64,000 nucleotides of DNA. Origin: Acidobacteriota bacterium. GTDB taxonomy: Bacteria; Acidobacteriota; Terriglobia; UBA7540. The translations under genes were made by a program, and so were the position numbers. Under the pieces are notes generated by a model that worked only from the letters and a program-made list of their open reading frames with translations, was not told where the DNA came from and made no database searches. The stretch lies in the NCBI GenBank assembly GCA_902812465.1, contig CADDZE010000004.1:19217-83216 (forward strand), read 5' to 3'. Below, piece after piece: positions 35,102 through 42,927 of this stretch (within the stretch, counting starts at the first letter, position 1; each line of letters begins with the position of its first letter).

Positions 35102-35620
35102 CTACCGCCGCTTGCCATTTTCCTCTTGCCGTATTGACTCTGCGTAGCAAAGCGCCGCAGCCAGGGCATCCGCCACGTCGGGCGGATGGGGCGTCGTTCC
35201 AAGGGAAAAGTAGTGTTGAATCGCGCGTTGTACCTGGAGCTTGCTCGCATTGCCATTGCCCGTCACGGATTGCTTGATACGCTTGGCGGACATGCTGGCT
35301 ACCGGGACTCCCGCCATCTGCGCGGCCAGACAGATAACGCCGCGGGCGTGGCCCATGAGGACCGACGTGCGTGGATAGGCTGCATGGCCATAGACCTCCT
35401 CGAGGCAGACGCGGACCGGACGAAACTCCCGGATAATGTCGCCTACGCTGGTAAACAGCGATTCGAGCCGTGCCGGAAACGATTCCTTACCAGCGCGCGG
35501 CAAACGAATCACTCCGGCCTCCACCAACCGGACCCCCCCGCCTCGGCGCGCCACTACGCCGTAGCCGGTCACGTTCAAGCCCGGGTCAATGCCCAGGATG
35601 TAGGCCGGCTTTGCTCCCAT
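35102..35620 (-). CDS. ruvC: Crossover junction endodeoxyribonuclease RuvC
   Basis: A 172-residue RuvC, the RNase H-fold resolvase that cuts Holliday junctions. The four acidic catalytic residues can be placed: Asp in YILGIDPGLNVTGYGVV, Glu in VCLEEVYGHAAYPRTS, and Asp-Asp in PPDVADALAAALCYA. The signature GHARGVICLAAQMAGVPVAS and the DNA-binding KRIKQSVTGNGNASKLQVQR are present. It is the first gene of the long minus-strand run (ruvC, oxidoreductase, ruvA, ruvB, EEP, folK, dNK, panB, panC). Length is normal. Confidence 0.97.
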   Translation of the reverse strand: MGAKPAYILGIDPGLNVTGYGVVARRGGGVRLVEAGVIRLPRAGKESFPARLESLFTSVGDIIREFRPVRVCLEEVYGHAAYPRTSVLMGHARGVICLAAQMAGVPVASMSAKRIKQSVTGNGNASKLQVQRAIQHYFSLGTTPHPPDVADALAAALCYAESIRQEENGKRR

Positions 35621-35687
35621 CGAAGCGATTGTATTCGCCCTGGGGCTAGTGAGGCTAGCCCGTCTTTGTACTGAAAAATTCGTCTTG

Positions 35688-35717
35688 TTGACAAACCGCG
35701 GGGGAGTTTAGTATTCG
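35688..35717 (+). promoter_or_regulatory. Candidate housekeeping promoter for the Cys-rich peptide gene
   Basis: A perfect TTGACA at 35688-35693 is followed 18 bases later by TATTCG (35712-35717). It is a good -35 with a moderate -10, 34 bases before the ATG at 35751. Confidence 0.5.
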
Positions 35718-35750
35718 AGGGATAGTAGGAGCATTTCCATTCCTCAGAGA

Positions 35751-36049
35751 ATGACTATGACCAAACCACTATCGAAAGCCAAGCTCGGGTTGATCCTGCT
35801 ACTTGGGTAGTTCTCGGGAGCTTTGCCGGAGTCCGCAACGGCATTGCTGCCTGTGATATTCCCGGCATCGGTACTGTGACAAGCTGTGACGACGGTGCAT
35901 TCTGTCCCCCTAGGAACCCCGCCGGAACCTGCTCCCGCTTCGTCTGTTCGGGGTCTGGCTTTTGCGGTCCGAACTGTGGAGAGTTGTGATGCTGACGGTT
36001 GCTTCGAGGAACTGTGGACCAATTGCTCAGGGCAGTGCACGCTTTGAGA
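35751..36049 (+). pseudogene. Cysteine-rich exported peptide gene, frameshifted twice
   Basis: The ATG at 35751 begins MTMTKPLSKAKLGLILLLG, a signal-peptide start that hits a stop after 19 codons. One extra base in the GGG run at about 35807 restores LGSFAGVRNGIAACDIPG, and the frame then reads SCDDGAFCPPRNPAGTCSRF and VCSGSGFCGPNCGEL to a stop. A second one-base change leads into CDADGCFEELWTNCSGQCTL and the stop at 36047-36049. The joined product would be ~97 residues with eleven cysteines after the signal, whose end (GIAAC) also fits a lipobox. Both breaks are at short homopolymers, so sequencing error is a real alternative to decay. No family is recognised; the Cys spacing suggests a disulphide-stabilised secreted miniprotein. 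Confidence 0.6.
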
Positions 36050-36155
36050 TTCCCTCACGAAACGTCGGGCTCCAGTCTGATTTCACGTTCGTGCCTCGTG
36101 GTAAGTGTGCGCGGCTGAGCATCGCGAGGTGTTTATAAAAGTAACTGATCGACTC

Positions 36156-37070
36156 ATGCGGGTCCTTCAGTGGAAGCAAAAGGGGGCTCTGCTCCTGGCT
36201 GCACTAGGTGCGGCGCTTCTCTGTTTCTATGTCTCACGATCCTTGACGATCGTGCGAATGGCCCGAGCGCAAGCCTTTGTCACGCCCTATACGTTGGAAA
36301 TCGACACGTTCAACTTCGAGACCAATCCCGCCGGGGAGCTTATCAGTAAGAAGATCGAGGCGCGGCGGGGAGATGGCACCTGGGCTGGCGAAACGACGTC
36401 CCTAGGAAAGCTAGGTTTAGAGGCAGGCGAAACGGTGCGCCGGATTGTCTTTACCGATGGGCGAAGCTTGCTCCTGGCAGATTCCATTGCGGCTAAGACT
36501 ACATACCCAAGAATGCCTGCGGAACGCGTCGCCGCCATGAAAAAGGCTTTAGTTGAGCCGCGAGCGGACTGTACTTCGCCCGGTTTCGTTGCCATTGGCT
36601 CTGCGGTCGTCGCCGGGCAGCAGGCGACAGTCGTGGTTCATAACGAGCCGTCCAAAGGTTCGGGAGGTGCGACTCAAAGGTTGACGGAGTGGCGGATTCG
36701 AGCTCTTAGCTGCCAGCGCATACAGTTTCGCCTGGAAGAAGCCCAGGCCGATGGCTCGTGGAAGTTGGTGGCCGAGGGCCGGCCGGTGAGCTTGACCCTG
36801 GGAGAACCTGATCCCCGGTTGTTCGAGGAGCGCGCCGGCTATGTGGAGCTAAAACCCTCTGAGCGGGTTCGACGCCAGCTCACCAGGCTGGGTCATCCGG
36901 AGGCAATGGCTGACTGGGCCAAATGGGCGGAGCGCCAAGACAAGCTGTCACACGGCAGCGGGTGCCACCTCGGGCGCTTCGGACAACCATTGATGCGACC
37001 GGCACCATCACGCTCCCTCCCTTCACCCTGGAACCCTACTCCACCGAGGACATCACGCTCGATGCCGTAA
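36156..37070 (+). CDS. Membrane-anchored protein of unknown function (acidobacterial type)
   Basis: A 305-residue protein from the ATG at 36156 (the frame opens at 36105). It has an N-terminal signal anchor (KGALLLAALGAALLCFYVSR) and an exported domain. The domain begins VTPYTLEIDTFNFETNPAGE, includes ETVRRIVFTDGRSLLLADSI, two cysteines (RADCTSPGF, RALSCQRIQF) and closes with SLTLGEPDPRLFEERAGYVE. This resembles uncharacterised acidobacterial secreted proteins that share the GEPDPxLFxxxxxYxEVxPSE ending. The last ~35 residues after AERQDKLSHGS are low-complexity and overlap a relic in another frame, so the natural C-terminus has probably been lost in a rearrangement near 36960. No function can be assigned. 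Confidence 0.6.
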   Translation: MRVLQWKQKGALLLAALGAALLCFYVSRSLTIVRMARAQAFVTPYTLEIDTFNFETNPAGELISKKIEARRGDGTWAGETTSLGKLGLEAGETVRRIVFTDGRSLLLADSIAAKTTYPRMPAERVAAMKKALVEPRADCTSPGFVAIGSAVVAGQQATVVVHNEPSKGSGGATQRLTEWRIRALSCQRIQFRLEEAQADGSWKLVAEGRPVSLTLGEPDPRLFEERAGYVELKPSERVRRQLTRLGHPEAMADWAKWAERQDKLSHGSGCHLGRFGQPLMRPAPSRSLPSPWNPTPPRTSRSMP

Positions 37071-37180
37071 TGGCACAGTTGCCCGGCCCTGTCCCCTACG
37101 GTTCCGTGCGCATCCAATACTGTGGTCCCCTGGCTTCCTTGGTGGCCGAACTGGCCAGCGTGGAGGAGCACCAGCACGTC
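36983..37180 (+). pseudogene. Fragment of another secreted acidobacterial protein
   Basis: In a frame different from the upstream gene, but joined in frame to the region ahead of the next gene, lies TTIDATGTITLPPFTLEPYS, then TEDITLDAVMAQLPGPVPYG and VRIQYCGPLASLVAELASVE. This has the look of the end of a beta-sandwich domain (the pattern xxLPPxxLxPxxTxxI... found in long acidobacterial exported proteins). It has no start, no signal peptide and no stop of its own. It is best read as a rearrangement relic. Confidence 0.45.
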
Positions 37181-37225
37181 CGGAGGTCTTTCAAGGGTTT
37201 ATCACGAGGTGAGGCTCGGCGTTCC

Positions 37226-38290
37226 ATGCAAGTAGTCGGACATGGCCGCGAAGCCGAGGCCAGAGGAAACCTGGTTCCGAGGCTTTGGTCTGCGGTGGTT
37301 CTGGTTGGGGTTATCTTTCCGCGCGTCGACGCCCAGTTTGCGCCCGACACCGTTACTCTCATCTCCAACAAAGGAGCCGTACTCGCAAATACCCGGAGGG
37401 TTGGACCTGCCAGAATCATGGAGGACTTTGGTGGTGTCTTGGGTTCGGTACAGATTCAGAATATTTCACCCAACGCTGTGGAGGACAGCCGCTTTTACGC
37501 CGAATACTTCGATGCCGCTGGGCGGCTATGCTTTACCCTCACGTTTGCTCAAGGACAGAATTTCGAACGCCGCACGTCGCCTTTTCTGCCCGGCGAGGTG
37601 CGAACGCTGTATAGTTTAACTTACGCTTTGGGGCGGGCGGTCAGGCCGCGCGAGGTTGTCTTGCAGGTGATGCATCAGCGGAATGAACAGAGCCCAGCCG
37701 GCGAAACCGAGGGTTCGACGGAGGTCCTTTCACCGGCGCTGCTGCTGGGGGAATCGACTTGGAATCCCCCGTGGGGCAAGCTACGACTGCCTGTCCCACC
37801 CAAGGGTTTCCGGGAGCCGTTCGTCGATTTGGTCTTGGCACGAGTGATCGTCGGCGCGAGGGGTGAAATCGAGGATGCGGCTGTTATACAAGCCCAAACT
37901 CCTGATTTGGCCGATTGGTTCTCCAATTTCATCGAGCACCAGCCATTTCAACCCGCTACGGCCGATGGCGTAGCTCCGGAAAGCACCGTACTTTTGTTGA
38001 TCAGGGCAATAGTCTCGCGGCACTGCGTTCATCAAACCAAGGCTCCTGCCTGGGACGTGGACTGGGTTCGGGAGTATGCGAAGAGTCTTCCAATGACGAC
38101 GGTGCCGCCGGTGATTACCGTCTATCTGGTGCCGGAGGCTGAGTCTTGTTGGGATACGGGTTTTCCACCCGACTTTAGTGTGGTTGCGATCGGCAGCGGC
38201 TGGAGCAGCGGCTGGAGTATTTCAGTATCGGACGGCAACCAGACGGCGAAACCCGGACGAGGCCCTGAGGTTCCGCTCTGCGCAAGGTAG
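37226..38290 (+). CDS. Secreted protein of unknown function with a TonB-C-like tail region
   Basis: A 354-residue exported protein. The frame is open from 36923, but the ATG at 37226 is followed by a signal peptide (VPRLWSAVVLVGVIFPRVDA, cleavage near DAQ) and preceded by a gaggtgagg ribosome-binding-like site, so it is preferred. The first half (DTVTLISNKGAVLANTRRVG, NISPNAVEDSRFYAEYFDAA) is beta-rich. Residues ~200-300 contain LVLARVIVGARGEIEDAAVI and FIEHQPFQPATADGVAPEST, which recall TonB C-terminal-like repeats (GxVxxAxVxxSS...WxFxPA). No enzyme motif is visible. It probably acts at the cell surface or in the periplasm. Confidence 0.6.
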   Translation: MQVVGHGREAEARGNLVPRLWSAVVLVGVIFPRVDAQFAPDTVTLISNKGAVLANTRRVGPARIMEDFGGVLGSVQIQNISPNAVEDSRFYAEYFDAAGRLCFTLTFAQGQNFERRTSPFLPGEVRTLYSLTYALGRAVRPREVVLQVMHQRNEQSPAGETEGSTEVLSPALLLGESTWNPPWGKLRLPVPPKGFREPFVDLVLARVIVGARGEIEDAAVIQAQTPDLADWFSNFIEHQPFQPATADGVAPESTVLLLIRAIVSRHCVHQTKAPAWDVDWVREYAKSLPMTTVPPVITVYLVPEAESCWDTGFPPDFSVVAIGSGWSSGWSISVSDGNQTAKPGRGPEVPLCAR

Positions 38291-38645
38291 TAGTTCCCCC
38301 TGGAAGCGACAGTTGCCCCTGATCGCACCGGCTGGCGGGGTGGCCTCGACCGCGGTGTGGAGTGGGGAACTGCTCTTCCGTCTCCGCCTGCTTGCTTTTA
38401 TCTCGCAACAGTAGCTCGCCGCCGGGCGAAGTCAGCGGCGAATCCGTGGCACCTCGATGGGCAGAGCGATTCGGTGCTGTTTTTGACGGTCGTGAACAGG
38501 CTCGCCCCCTTTGGTTCATAGGGCCAAGAATACTCGAGGTTCCGTCCAGGGTTACCCTCCTTGCTCGAAGAGACCAACACGCTGCTTTGGAGGCGGTGCT
38601 TTACACGAGCCAGGGACATCTGGCCGGAAACCATAGGCTGTTCCG
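38291..38645. other. Intergenic region before truA
   Basis: 355 bases. Directly after the double stop (TAGTAG) of the previous gene the same frame stays open for 75 codons to a stop at 38519-38521, with text such as ANPWHLDGQSDSVLFLTVVN. This could be a read-through tail or a relic. There is no start codon with a ribosome binding site and no family match, so no gene is called. Confidence 0.4.
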
Positions 38646-39470
38646 ATGCGTAATCTTCGGCTACTGATTGCCTACGACGGAACTGACTTTGGAGGTTGGC
38701 AGCGGCAGCCGGGCGTGCCGACGATTCAAGGCTGTCTCGAGGATGCCATCGCCCGGGTCATGGGTGAACGCGTGCGGCTGCAGGGATCGGGCCGAACGGA
38801 CGCTGGTGTCCACGCCTGGGGCCAAGTAGCGAACTTTCACACCATCAGCCCAATTCCACCCGAGAACTTGGCCAGAGCGCTGAATGAAGCGTTACCGCCG
38901 GCTATCCGAATCCGGCGGGTGGACGAGGTGCGAGCGGAATTTCACTCCCGCTACCATGCGCGATCCAAGACCTATCGCTACCGCATCCTGCTGAAGCCCC
39001 TCTGCGACCCCTTTGTCACGCGGTTCGTGTGGCACCAACCCTATCGGCTGGACCTGAAGCGCATGGCGAAGGCAGCCAGCTACCTGCTGGGTGCGCACGA
39101 TTTCACCTCCTTTTGCGCGGCCGCGAACGCCAGGGCCCCTCAGCCAGAATCCAAAGAGCTTGACGTTCCGGCTGCGGGCAGGGGCTCGTCGGACGGGCGG
39201 CCAAAGTCCGAGGGCAGGGTACGCACCATCTTTGCCTCGCGACTGCTATGGCGGCCGCGCACCTCCATGCTGATCTACGAAGTGAAAGGAAGCGGATTTC
39301 TCCGCTACATGGTGCGCAACATTGTCGGAACGCTCGTCGAGGTCGGGCGTGGCCGGCTAGAGCCAGAGGCCGTCGCACGCCTGCTCGAGGCACGCGACCG
39401 TTCGCGGGCGGGGCCCACGGCACCCGCCCAAGGACTCTTTCTGATGAACGTGGATTACGGCGGGAACTGA
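38646..39470 (+). CDS. truA: tRNA pseudouridine(38-40) synthase
   Basis: A 274-residue TruA, which isomerises uridines 38-40 in the tRNA anticodon arm. The catalytic aspartate lies in LQGSGRTDAGVHAWGQVANF. Other family blocks are LLIAYDGTDFGGWQRQPGVP, FHSRYHARSKTYRYRILLKP, ASYLLGAHDFTSFCAA and the C-terminal GSGFLRYMVRNIVGTLVEVG. Between about 160 and 190 there is a Ser/Gly-rich insertion (PAAGRGSSDGRPKSEGRVRT) that makes it slightly longer than the E. coli enzyme. It is a single gene preceded by a region without clear genes. Confidence 0.96.
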   Translation: MRNLRLLIAYDGTDFGGWQRQPGVPTIQGCLEDAIARVMGERVRLQGSGRTDAGVHAWGQVANFHTISPIPPENLARALNEALPPAIRIRRVDEVRAEFHSRYHARSKTYRYRILLKPLCDPFVTRFVWHQPYRLDLKRMAKAASYLLGAHDFTSFCAAANARAPQPESKELDVPAAGRGSSDGRPKSEGRVRTIFASRLLWRPRTSMLIYEVKGSGFLRYMVRNIVGTLVEVGRGRLEPEAVARLLEARDRSRAGPTAPAQGLFLMNVDYGGN

Positions 39471-39602
39471 AGGGAACAGCTGGGTGCCGCGGAATGACCT
39501 CCCAACCTTCCCTCTAGCGTTAGACTCATTCTTGTCTTTGCTCCTCTGAATCGCACGCCGAGCGTTTCAGGAGACCTCCAGTGGATATCAGCCCAACCTT
39601 AA

Positions 39603-39631
39603 GGGCTCCGGCATGGGGCGGAGCCCATGCC
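39603..39631. other. Two mutually exclusive hairpins after truA
   Basis: GGGCTCCG (39603-39610) pairs with CGGAGCCC (39619-39626); the overlapping GGCATGGG (39610-39617) pairs with CCCATGCC (39624-39631). The two perfect 8-bp stems cannot form together. There is no U-tract. It lies in the ~310-base gap between truA and the next plus-strand gene. Confidence 0.4.
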
Positions 39632-39685
39632 AACCTACCGTGTGAACTTAGAGGATTGATTTGGCTAATGTCGTATTTTTACGTG

Positions 39686-39714
39686 TTGATTTTACGTTCT
39701 AATTCGTCTATATT
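39686..39714 (+). promoter_or_regulatory. Candidate sigma-70-type promoter
   Basis: TTGATT (39686-39691), a 17-base spacer and TATATT (39709-39714), in an AT-rich stretch 66 bases ahead of the ATG at 39780. It fits the housekeeping consensus well. Confidence 0.6.
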
Positions 39715-39779
39715 TCTACATCACGTTCGCCGGGAAGCGTCGGCGTACTACTATAAATGAGGCCACTCCATTCAACCTT

Positions 39780-40682
39780 ATGAGATCGTTATTGGGGCAG
39801 CGTACTTGGTTCGCCGCGCTCATCCTCTTCGTGGTCGGCACCTACGCCAAGGGCCAATCGCCTCCTGAGGGCTCCAGTACGATGGCCGAAATCTCTCCCA
39901 CCGTCAGGGCCGCGCCCGGCCCGGCGCCTCAGGAGGCCAGTGCCTGGCTTTCGATGGTGTCCCAGACGCAAGCCGAGCAGCCGCATTGGATTACACCGCT
40001 GGTAACCGTGACCCCTCGCTTGGAGCAGGAAATCCGGTTCGACATTAATGTGCAGGAGAAATACGGTCAGGCGACGGCGCTCTTCGGAAACGGCAAGGGC
40101 CTGGAACTGATCCCTCTCCGGAGGGTAGAAGTCATCATCGGGATTCCGTCTTACAACTCGCAGCGATGGCCGGAAGGCCGATCGGCGTTTGGCGACGAGG
40201 CGTTGCTGGTCAAGTATCGCCTGCTATCGTCCAACGAAGAAGGAGCTAATCAGATCTTGACCTTCTTCTTCGGAGCTTCCCTACCCACCGGCTCGCCGCC
40301 ATTCAGCCAGGGGCATGCCATCCTCACGCCCACGATCGCCTATGGGAAGGGTTACAAGACCTTTGACGTCCAGAGTACGCTGGGCATGGGATTTCCGACG
40401 GGCGGCACGGCTCGGCTCGGCCGGCCGCTGGCCTGGAACACAGCCTTTCAGGAACATGCCGCGCGGTTCGTATGGCCGGAACTGGAGTTCAACTTTACTT
40501 CGTGGGATGGTGGTGTAAATGGGGGCAAGAAGCAACTCTTCGTTACGCCGGGTTTGCTGGTGGGCCGTATTCCCATTCATAATCGCGTCGGACTAACGAT
40601 GGGCGTCGGCGTCCAGGTGGCTGCTACCAAGTTCCGCGCTTACAACCACGCCGTGATCTTCTCTTTCCGCTTGCCTTTCTAG
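39780..40682 (+). CDS. Outer-membrane beta-barrel-type protein, function unknown
   Basis: A 300-residue exported protein with a signal peptide (RTWFAALILFVVGTYAKG, cleavage near AKGQ) and alternating beta-strand text throughout. It resembles the MetA-pathway/transporter-like outer-membrane proteins found in many Acidobacteriota (ITPLVTVTPRLEQEIRFDIN, ILTFFFGASLPTGSPPFSQG, ILTPTIAYGKGYKTFDVQST, PELEFNFTSWDGG). It ends with a run of strands (AYNHAVIFSFRLPF) and a terminal phenylalanine, as barrel proteins do. An eight-codon frame, MRPLHSTL, starts at 39757 and its stop overlaps this ATG (ATGA). Neither start has a Shine-Dalgarno sequence. The substrate and role are unknown. Confidence 0.7.
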   Translation: MRSLLGQRTWFAALILFVVGTYAKGQSPPEGSSTMAEISPTVRAAPGPAPQEASAWLSMVSQTQAEQPHWITPLVTVTPRLEQEIRFDINVQEKYGQATALFGNGKGLELIPLRRVEVIIGIPSYNSQRWPEGRSAFGDEALLVKYRLLSSNEEGANQILTFFFGASLPTGSPPFSQGHAILTPTIAYGKGYKTFDVQSTLGMGFPTGGTARLGRPLAWNTAFQEHAARFVWPELEFNFTSWDGGVNGGKKQLFVTPGLLVGRIPIHNRVGLTMGVGVQVAATKFRAYNHAVIFSFRLPF

Positions 40683-40717
40683 GGCCGAATCGGCCAGAGC
40701 TTGGCGCAAACCATCTG

Positions 40718-42832
40718 TCACTCGAAGCTCTTCCGATACCGGGAACACTGGGCTGGCGATTGCTGGCAGAAGGCCTGGAACTCGCGCCGCGCGTTATCAG
40801 GCTCATGGAGGTTGAGATAGGCAAAGGCCAGGCTCAGGCGTGCCGCTGCGAGCTTCGGCTCCAGTTTCAGGGCCTTTTGATAGCATTGCACGGCTTCCTG
40901 GAACCGGCCGAGATTGGCTAGGGCGGTTCCAAGATAGTGCTCAAGGCGGGCGTCCTCTTGCCCAAGCTGAGAGGCGCGGAGCAGCGGCCCGAGGGCCTCC
41001 TGAAAGCGAGCGAGGTCGACCAAGGCGATGCCCAATTCCTCCTGAAAGGATGGGATGTAAGGCATGGCCTCTGCCGCCTGGAGCAGATAGCGGTAGGCCT
41101 GCTCGTGGTTCCCTTCTCGTTGAGCCACACGACCCAGAGCGTAGAGGGCAAAGATGTCGCGCGGGAATTCGCGGACCACCAGCTCCAGCAGGGGGCGGGC
41201 TTTCTCCGGCTCACCTTCGGCCAGATAGGCACGCGCCAGCCCCATGAGGGCGCGCTCAAAGTGAGGATTGAGCCTGAGGCAAGCCCGATAGCTCTGCTCG
41301 GCTTCATACCAGCGGTGGAGCTGGGAAAAATTCTCCGCTTGAAGGAAGGGAATCACGAAGAGGTGCGGCTCCCGGGAAACCAAGGTCGCGAGAAGGCGGT
41401 TCGATTCCTCGGGACGGCGCGCCTCGTTCAACGCCTGTGCGCGCACCACCTGTTGGAAGACCTGAAGCTTATCCTTGGGATCGGCGAGAGGCTCTCCGGA
41501 AGCGATCGCCGCGGGAGCGGAATAGGCCACGTAGCCCAGCGACCTGAGTTTATCCACCGTTTCCGCGGGCAGCGGTGTCCGTATCGCGCGGGGAGCGGCT
41601 GCGTATACCTTCTCCAGGCGCTCGAGCTGGCTTCGCAGCCCGGCAGCGACGGAGGGAAGCTCATCGCAAAGGTTGTGAGTCTCCTGAGGATCACCGCGAA
41701 GGTCGTAGAGCTCGGGCCGCGGCGCCTGAATATACTTGAACCGATCGGTGGAGATGCCTCGCAGCTCGCTCCAGCCGAACGAATCGTGCGGGTAAAACGT
41801 CTCGGAATAGACGGGCCGCGGCGGCGGTTCGGCCTTCCCAAGCAGCTCCGGCGCGAGGCTGATGCCTTGGAACTGCCGACTGAGCGGATCTACCAGATGC
41901 AGCAACGCGAGCAGCGTGGGGGCCACGTCAATCAGCCCCACTGGGCGGCGGATCACACGCGGGGCGGCAACCAGCCCCGAAGGGAGCTTGAAAATCAGCG
42001 GAACATGCAGCGTCGAGTCGTAGATGAAGAAGCCATGCTCGTCCTCGCCGTGCTCGCCCAGCGACTCTCCGTGGTCGCTGAGCAAGACAATCAAGCTTCG
42101 ATTGTAGAGGCCGCGCTGACGAAGATCCTGGAAGAGGCGCGCAAGCTGGTGGTCCACATATGCAATCTCACCATCGTAAAGGCGGCCAGCATAGCGCGAA
42201 CGGAAGGGCTCAGGCGGATCATAGGGATAGTGAGGGTCGTACAGGTGCAGCCAGACGAAGAACGGGCGCTCGCCTCCGGCACCGCCCGTTGCCGGCCGAG
42301 AATGCAGCCATGTCAGCAAACGGCGGACGGTCTCCTCGGCGCGCCGCTCGATCGCCTGCGGATTGCCAGTATTCGCCTGCTTGGCGTTAAAATAGTCGTC
42401 GTAAAGCTGGAAGCCACGGCTGAATCCCCAGCTCGATTCCAACGCGGCGGAGCTCACAAACGCCGCCGTATCGTAGCCGTGACGCTGAAAAGCCTCGGCG
42501 ATCACCCCTACACCCTGGGGCAGGGCCCCGCTGGTAAACTCACGAACCCCGGTGTACATAGGATATGTCCCGGTCAGAATCACGGCGTGCGACGGAGGAG
42601 TGAGGGGTACGTGGGAGAGGGCGCGCTCGAAGCGCACACCCTGTGCGGCTAATGCGTCCATTGCCGGGGTTCGAACTTGGCGCGCTCCGTAGCAACCGAG
42701 TCGGTCCGCGCGGAGGGTGTCGATGGTGATCAGGAGGACGGGAGTTTCGTTTTCCCGACCGCACGTGGGAGCAGGCGCGCCAAAGGCCGCGATGAAGGTG
42801 AGCACCAAGGCGAGTTGGGATAGCCTGCTCAT
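40718..42832 (-). CDS. Exported sulfatase-like hydrolase fused to TPR repeats
   Basis: A 704-residue alkaline-phosphatase-superfamily protein. There is a signal peptide (LSQLALVLTFIAAFGAPAPT), then a sulfatase-type domain from about residue 31 to 420. Metal ligands are in VLLITIDTLRADRLGCYG, VLLSDHGESLGEHGEDEHGF and nearby. Where sulfatases have the formylglycine site C/S-x-P-S-R, this protein has T78-P-P-S-H (in SHVPLTPPSHAVILTG), so formylglycine cannot form and threonine may be the nucleophile, as in phosphoethanolamine transferases. Residues ~460-704 are about seven TPRs (ALMGLARAYLAEGEPEKARP, YYLGTALANLGRFQEAVQCY-like). The substrate is unknown; a phosphate ester or transfer reaction is as likely as sulfate. 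It lies just downstream of lpxB. Confidence 0.85.
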   Translation of the reverse strand: MSRLSQLALVLTFIAAFGAPAPTCGRENETPVLLITIDTLRADRLGCYGARQVRTPAMDALAAQGVRFERALSHVPLTPPSHAVILTGTYPMYTGVREFTSGALPQGVGVIAEAFQRHGYDTAAFVSSAALESSWGFSRGFQLYDDYFNAKQANTGNPQAIERRAEETVRRLLTWLHSRPATGGAGGERPFFVWLHLYDPHYPYDPPEPFRSRYAGRLYDGEIAYVDHQLARLFQDLRQRGLYNRSLIVLLSDHGESLGEHGEDEHGFFIYDSTLHVPLIFKLPSGLVAAPRVIRRPVGLIDVAPTLLALLHLVDPLSRQFQGISLAPELLGKAEPPPRPVYSETFYPHDSFGWSELRGISTDRFKYIQAPRPELYDLRGDPQETHNLCDELPSVAAGLRSQLERLEKVYAAAPRAIRTPLPAETVDKLRSLGYVAYSAPAAIASGEPLADPKDKLQVFQQVVRAQALNEARRPEESNRLLATLVSREPHLFVIPFLQAENFSQLHRWYEAEQSYRACLRLNPHFERALMGLARAYLAEGEPEKARPLLELVVREFPRDIFALYALGRVAQREGNHEQAYRYLLQAAEAMPYIPSFQEELGIALVDLARFQEALGPLLRASQLGQEDARLEHYLGTALANLGRFQEAVQCYQKALKLEPKLAAARLSLAFAYLNLHEPDNARREFQAFCQQSPAQCSRYRKSFE

Positions 42833-42927
42833 GGGGAAACGACTACCGCGTTCTCGATACCGATCAAGAGGCTACCGTCCGGACCAAGGTGGCGTTTGGC
42901 ACGTCCGGCGCACCTTTGCGAGTTGCC

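Noticed and set aside
36923..37225. Single 455-codon gene from 36923 to 38290
   Set aside because: The first ~100 codons contain a fragment of another protein and a signal peptide begins only after 37226, so the real gene starts there.
40937..42652. 571-codon frame opposite the sulfatase-like gene
   Set aside because: Shadow of a gene with clear motifs on the minus strand; no recognisable domain.
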